The translations under genes and the position numbers were made by a program. This document shows, in pieces, positions 5,561 through 7,411 of a stretch of 7,411 nt of DNA (within the stretch, counting starts at the first letter, position 1; the number at the start of each line of letters is the position of its first letter). The DNA comes from Desulfobulbaceae bacterium UBA5628 (GTDB taxonomy: Bacteria; Desulfobacterota; Desulfobulbia; Desulfobulbales; Desulfurivibrionaceae): positions 1 through 7,411 of the forward strand of contig DIKC01000112.1 of assembly GCA_002421565.1 (NCBI GenBank). Direction: 5' to 3'. The notes below the pieces were generated by a model, which saw nothing but the letters and a program-made list of their open reading frames with translations, was not told the origin of the DNA and searched no databases.

Positions 5561-6622
5561 TTAGATGATGAGGTTGAAAAGATAGCCCACCAGCAGGATG
5601 CCGGTGCCGACCACCCCGACGAAAACCGCGATCAGCCGGGGTTTGAGCACCTTGCGTAAAATTACCACCTCCGGCAGGGAAAGGGCGATGACGCTCATCA
5701 TGAAGGCGAGCACCGTTCCCAGGGCCGCCCCCTTGCCGAGCAGGGCCTGGATCACCGGCACGATCCCGGCCGCGTTGGCGTACATGGGAATCCCGATCAC
5801 CACCGCCACCGGCACCGACCACCAGGCCTCCTTGCCCATGATCGAGGCCATGAATCCTTCCGGCACGTAGCCGTGGATTCCGGCCCCCACCCCGATCCCG
5901 AGCACCACGAAAATCCAGACCCGGCCGACGATCTCCCGCACCGACGCCTTGCCGTGGGCGAAACGCTGGGGCCAGGTCAGTTTTTCGTCCGGAACCTCGG
6001 AGGCATTGACATGCATCTCCCGCACCCAATCCTCGATGTGGTTTTCCAGTTTGAGGCGGCCGATGACAAAGCCGGCGACAATGGCAATGGTCAGGCCGGT
6101 GCCGAGATAGAGGGCCGCCACCTTCCAGCCCAAAAGCCCGTACAGCAGTACCAGGGCCACTTCGTTGACCATGGGGGCGGCGATCAGAAAGGAAAAGGTG
6201 ACCCCCAGCGGGACGCCGGCGGTTACAAAGCCGATGAACAGCGGCACCGCCGAGCAGGAGCAGAAGGGGGTGGCGATGCCGAGCAGGGCGGCCAGGACGT
6301 TGCCGGTGGATTCCCGTTTGCCGGCCAGGATTTTGCGGGTCCGTTCCGGGGTGAAAAAAGAGCGCAGCACCCCCACCCCATAGACGACCAGGGTGAGCAG
6401 CATCAGCACTTTGGGGGTGTCGTAGATGAAAAACTGGATCGCCTCGCCCAAGTGACTCTCCGGGGCCAGACCGAGCAGCTCGAAGGTGAGATACCGGGAA
6501 AAGGGCAGCAGTTGCCGGTAGATCAGAAACCAGGCGACCAGGCCGGCGGCCCCGAGCAGCAAGGAGGCCAGCGGCGGGCGCGGTTGGGGGGCGTTTTCGT
6601 TCAGGGGGTCCGCGGTTGGCAT
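5561..6622 (-). CDS. Permease, ArsP / SO_0444-type (PF03773)
   Basis: A 353-residue polytopic inner-membrane protein. About eight hydrophobic segments are visible in two halves separated by a hydrophilic loop (about 190-230). The hallmark TPFCSCSAVPLFIGF (118-132) with C121 and C123 sits in the first half; the second half has GIPMYANAAGIVPV (277-290) and LSLPEVVILRKVLK (314-327). Relatives include ArsP exporters of trivalent organoarsenicals and SO_0444-type proteins linked to Cu/Zn efflux, so the substrate cannot be fixed from sequence. The paired cysteines could bind a thiophilic ion and be kept reduced by the thioredoxin-like neighbour. The ATG at 6622 has GAGGG 7 nt upstream; an in-frame TTG at 6649 lacks a site. 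The start overlaps the ArsR gene end by 22 nt. Confidence 0.92.
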   Translation of the reverse strand: MPTADPLNENAPQPRPPLASLLLGAAGLVAWFLIYRQLLPFSRYLTFELLGLAPESHLGEAIQFFIYDTPKVLMLLTLVVYGVGVLRSFFTPERTRKILAGKRESTGNVLAALLGIATPFCSCSAVPLFIGFVTAGVPLGVTFSFLIAAPMVNEVALVLLYGLLGWKVAALYLGTGLTIAIVAGFVIGRLKLENHIEDWVREMHVNASEVPDEKLTWPQRFAHGKASVREIVGRVWIFVVLGIGVGAGIHGYVPEGFMASIMGKEAWWSVPVAVVIGIPMYANAAGIVPVIQALLGKGAALGTVLAFMMSVIALSLPEVVILRKVLKPRLIAVFVGVVGTGILLVGYLFNLII

Positions 6623-6924
6623 GTCTTTTCCCTCGTGGTTTCCAGGCAATCGAACAGTTTGAGGATACAGGGGGCGGTGAGCTGATAAAAAACATTGGCC
6701 CCGCGCCGCTGGTAGCGGACCAGCCCGGCCTGGCGCAGCACGGCCAGATGTTTGGATACGGTGGAGAGATCACCCCCGGCCAGTTGCTGGAGTTCGCCGA
6801 CGCAAAGCGCCTCTCCGGCCAAGGCTTCCACCATCAGCAAACGGCTGGGATGGGCCAGGGCCTTGAGAATGGCGATCCGTTTCGCCTGCACTGACGGGCT
6901 GATATTTAACGGTAGCGGCTTCAT
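6601..6924 (-). CDS. ArsR/SmtB-family metalloregulatory repressor
   Basis: A 107-residue winged-helix protein expected to bind the promoter just upstream and release it on metal or metalloid binding. The fold is clear: AKRIAILKALAHPSRLLMVEAL (14-35), CVGELQQLAG (41-50), the recognition helix DLSTVSKHLAVLRQAGLV (52-69) and the wing YQRRGANVFYQL (71-82). Cysteines are C41, C86, C93 and C102. The classic ELCVCDLC site is reduced to ALCVGEL, so the sensing site probably uses C86, C93 and perhaps C102 or C41 (inference). The ATG at 6924 is chosen because the only earlier in-frame start, a TTG at 6960, is itself the -35 box. No Shine-Dalgarno is seen and the -10 box ends 7 nt before the ATG, so the mRNA may be leaderless. 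It heads the metal gene run. Confidence 0.92.
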   Translation of the reverse strand: MKPLPLNISPSVQAKRIAILKALAHPSRLLMVEALAGEALCVGELQQLAGGDLSTVSKHLAVLRQAGLVRYQRRGANVFYQLTAPCILKLFDCLETTREKTCQPRTP

Positions 6925-6931
6925 ACTTGGC

Positions 6932-6960
6932 AATTTAAGCAAATTATTAAGATTTGTCAA
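6932..6960 (-). promoter_or_regulatory. Sigma70-like promoter of the arsR-headed operon
   Basis: On the minus strand, a perfect -35 TTGACA (6960-6955) and a -10 TAAATT (6937-6932, 4 of 6 consensus bases) are 17 nt apart in an AT-rich stretch. The expected transcription start falls at or one base before the ArsR ATG at 6924. The AT-rich spacer holds a direct repeat of CTTAA and is the natural place for an ArsR operator, though I see no strong long dyad. Confidence 0.65.
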
Positions 6961-6998
6961 AAAATAAAATCGCGATCAGAATTCGCCTGCCGCCTGCG

Positions 6999-7411
6999 TC
7001 AGGAGATATTAAGCCATTTTTTGAGGAGATAGCGGGTGATGTCGCCGCCCCGGCGGGGTGGGGGATGGCGGGCGAGATAATCGGGCCGGTGCTGGTCGGG
7101 CAGGAGATCGCGGGCCAGCGCCCCGGCCAGGTAGTGGAGGTGCCAGCCGTGGCGGGCCAGGCGGCGGCAGTAATCGGCATCGGCGTAGAGGGTGGCGAAG
7201 CCCTGATCCAGGAAACCGACCTCTTCTAATGCCTCCCGCCGGATGAGGAGGGCGCGGCCGGATAGATATTCCGCCTCGAACTCGGCCAGCAGGGGCTGGT
7301 CGGCGTAAAAATGGCGGCGGAACAGGGGGGCGGCCAGGGAGGCGATCAAGGCCGCGACCGTTGGCGGCCGGGGCGGGGCTTCGTTTGCGGCCGGATCAGG
7401 CGAGTTGTTCC
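6999..7411 (-). CDS. Family 2 glycosyltransferase, C-terminal part, 5' end outside window
   Basis: The frame is open to the right edge with no needed start inside the window; 136 C-terminal residues are visible before the TGA at 6999-7001. The segment EYLSGRALLIRREALEEVGFLD and the following FATLYADADYCRRLARHGW match the part of GT2 enzymes (rhamnosyl- or glucosyltransferase-like) that follows the catalytic core, where most members have a GAxLLxRREAxExVGxFDE stretch and an EDxDxCxR motif. Here the acidic motif reads ADAD, lacking the first Glu but keeping the Asp residues. Such enzymes build O-antigen or other surface polysaccharide from nucleotide sugars at the cytoplasmic face. There are about 38 nt to the next promoter and no clear terminator, so readthrough into the metal operon is possible. 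It is otherwise unrelated to the metal genes. Confidence 0.85.
   Translation of the reverse strand, partial: NNSPDPAANEAPPRPPTVAALIASLAAPLFRRHFYADQPLLAEFEAEYLSGRALLIRREALEEVGFLDQGFATLYADADYCRRLARHGWHLHYLAGALARDLLPDQHRPDYLARHPPPRRGGDITRYLLKKWLNIS

Noticed and set aside
5547..6773. Long minus-strand open frame of 408 codons
   Set aside because: It overlaps the permease and ArsR genes in another frame and its product is low-complexity Arg/Gly/Pro-rich, as expected from the shifted reading of GC-rich genes.
6961..6998. Possible terminator after the glycosyltransferase: ATCGCGAT palindrome before a T-rich run on the minus strand
   Set aside because: The palindrome leaves no usable loop and too short a stem for an intrinsic terminator; the T-rich run is more simply the upstream element of the ArsR promoter.

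Overview
The window reads as GC-rich bacterial chromosome (most codons end in G or C; AT-rich stretches occur only at two promoter-like sites, about 481-567 and 6925-6970). The gene content (a didomain-free FtsX/ATPase transporter with a LolA-like protein, an ArsR / ArsP-type permease / minimal thioredoxin triad, a zinc-type CDF pump) would suit an anaerobic or metal-exposed Gram-negative bacterium, perhaps Desulfobacterota or a relative. That assignment is inference only; an outer membrane is indicated by the LolA-like protein and the probable porin-like barrel.

Layout, from the right edge to the left, almost all on the minus strand: the C-terminal part of a family 2 glycosyltransferase (6999-7411, cut by the window edge); a sigma70-like promoter (6932-6960); then a tightly packed run of eight genes. 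These are an ArsR/SmtB repressor (6601-6924), an ArsP/SO_0444-type permease (5561-6622), a 77-residue thioredoxin-like protein (5311-5544), a CDF zinc-type exporter (4379-5314), a small secreted Gln/Glu/Arg-rich protein of unknown function (3866-4318), a LolD/MacB-type ABC ATPase (3136-3846), an FtsX-type permease (1908-3143) and a LolA-like periplasmic protein (1154-1888). Spacings are -22, 16, -4, 60, 19, -8 and 19 nt, so the whole run could be one transcript.

A type II toxin-antitoxin pair (ribbon-helix-helix antitoxin 568-861, RelE/ParE toxin 849-1142) lies on the plus strand with its own promoter. It sits between the LolA-like gene and a minus-strand gene for a probable outer-membrane beta-barrel (1-466, cut by the left edge). 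The barrel gene would fit as the natural downstream partner of the LolA-like/ABC set, so the TA pair looks like an insertion into that set.

Working model (inference): the ArsR repressor senses a thiol-reactive metal or metalloid; the permease, thioredoxin and CDF pump move or detoxify it at the inner membrane. The FtsX/ATPase pair, the LolA-like carrier and the barrel handle a lipid or lipoprotein load between inner and outer membrane. The most unusual points are the possible wiring of an envelope trafficking system behind a metal-responsive regulator, the unknown secreted protein at the junction, and the TA pair embedded head-on in the cluster. No CRISPR array, RNA gene, insertion sequence or origin was seen.
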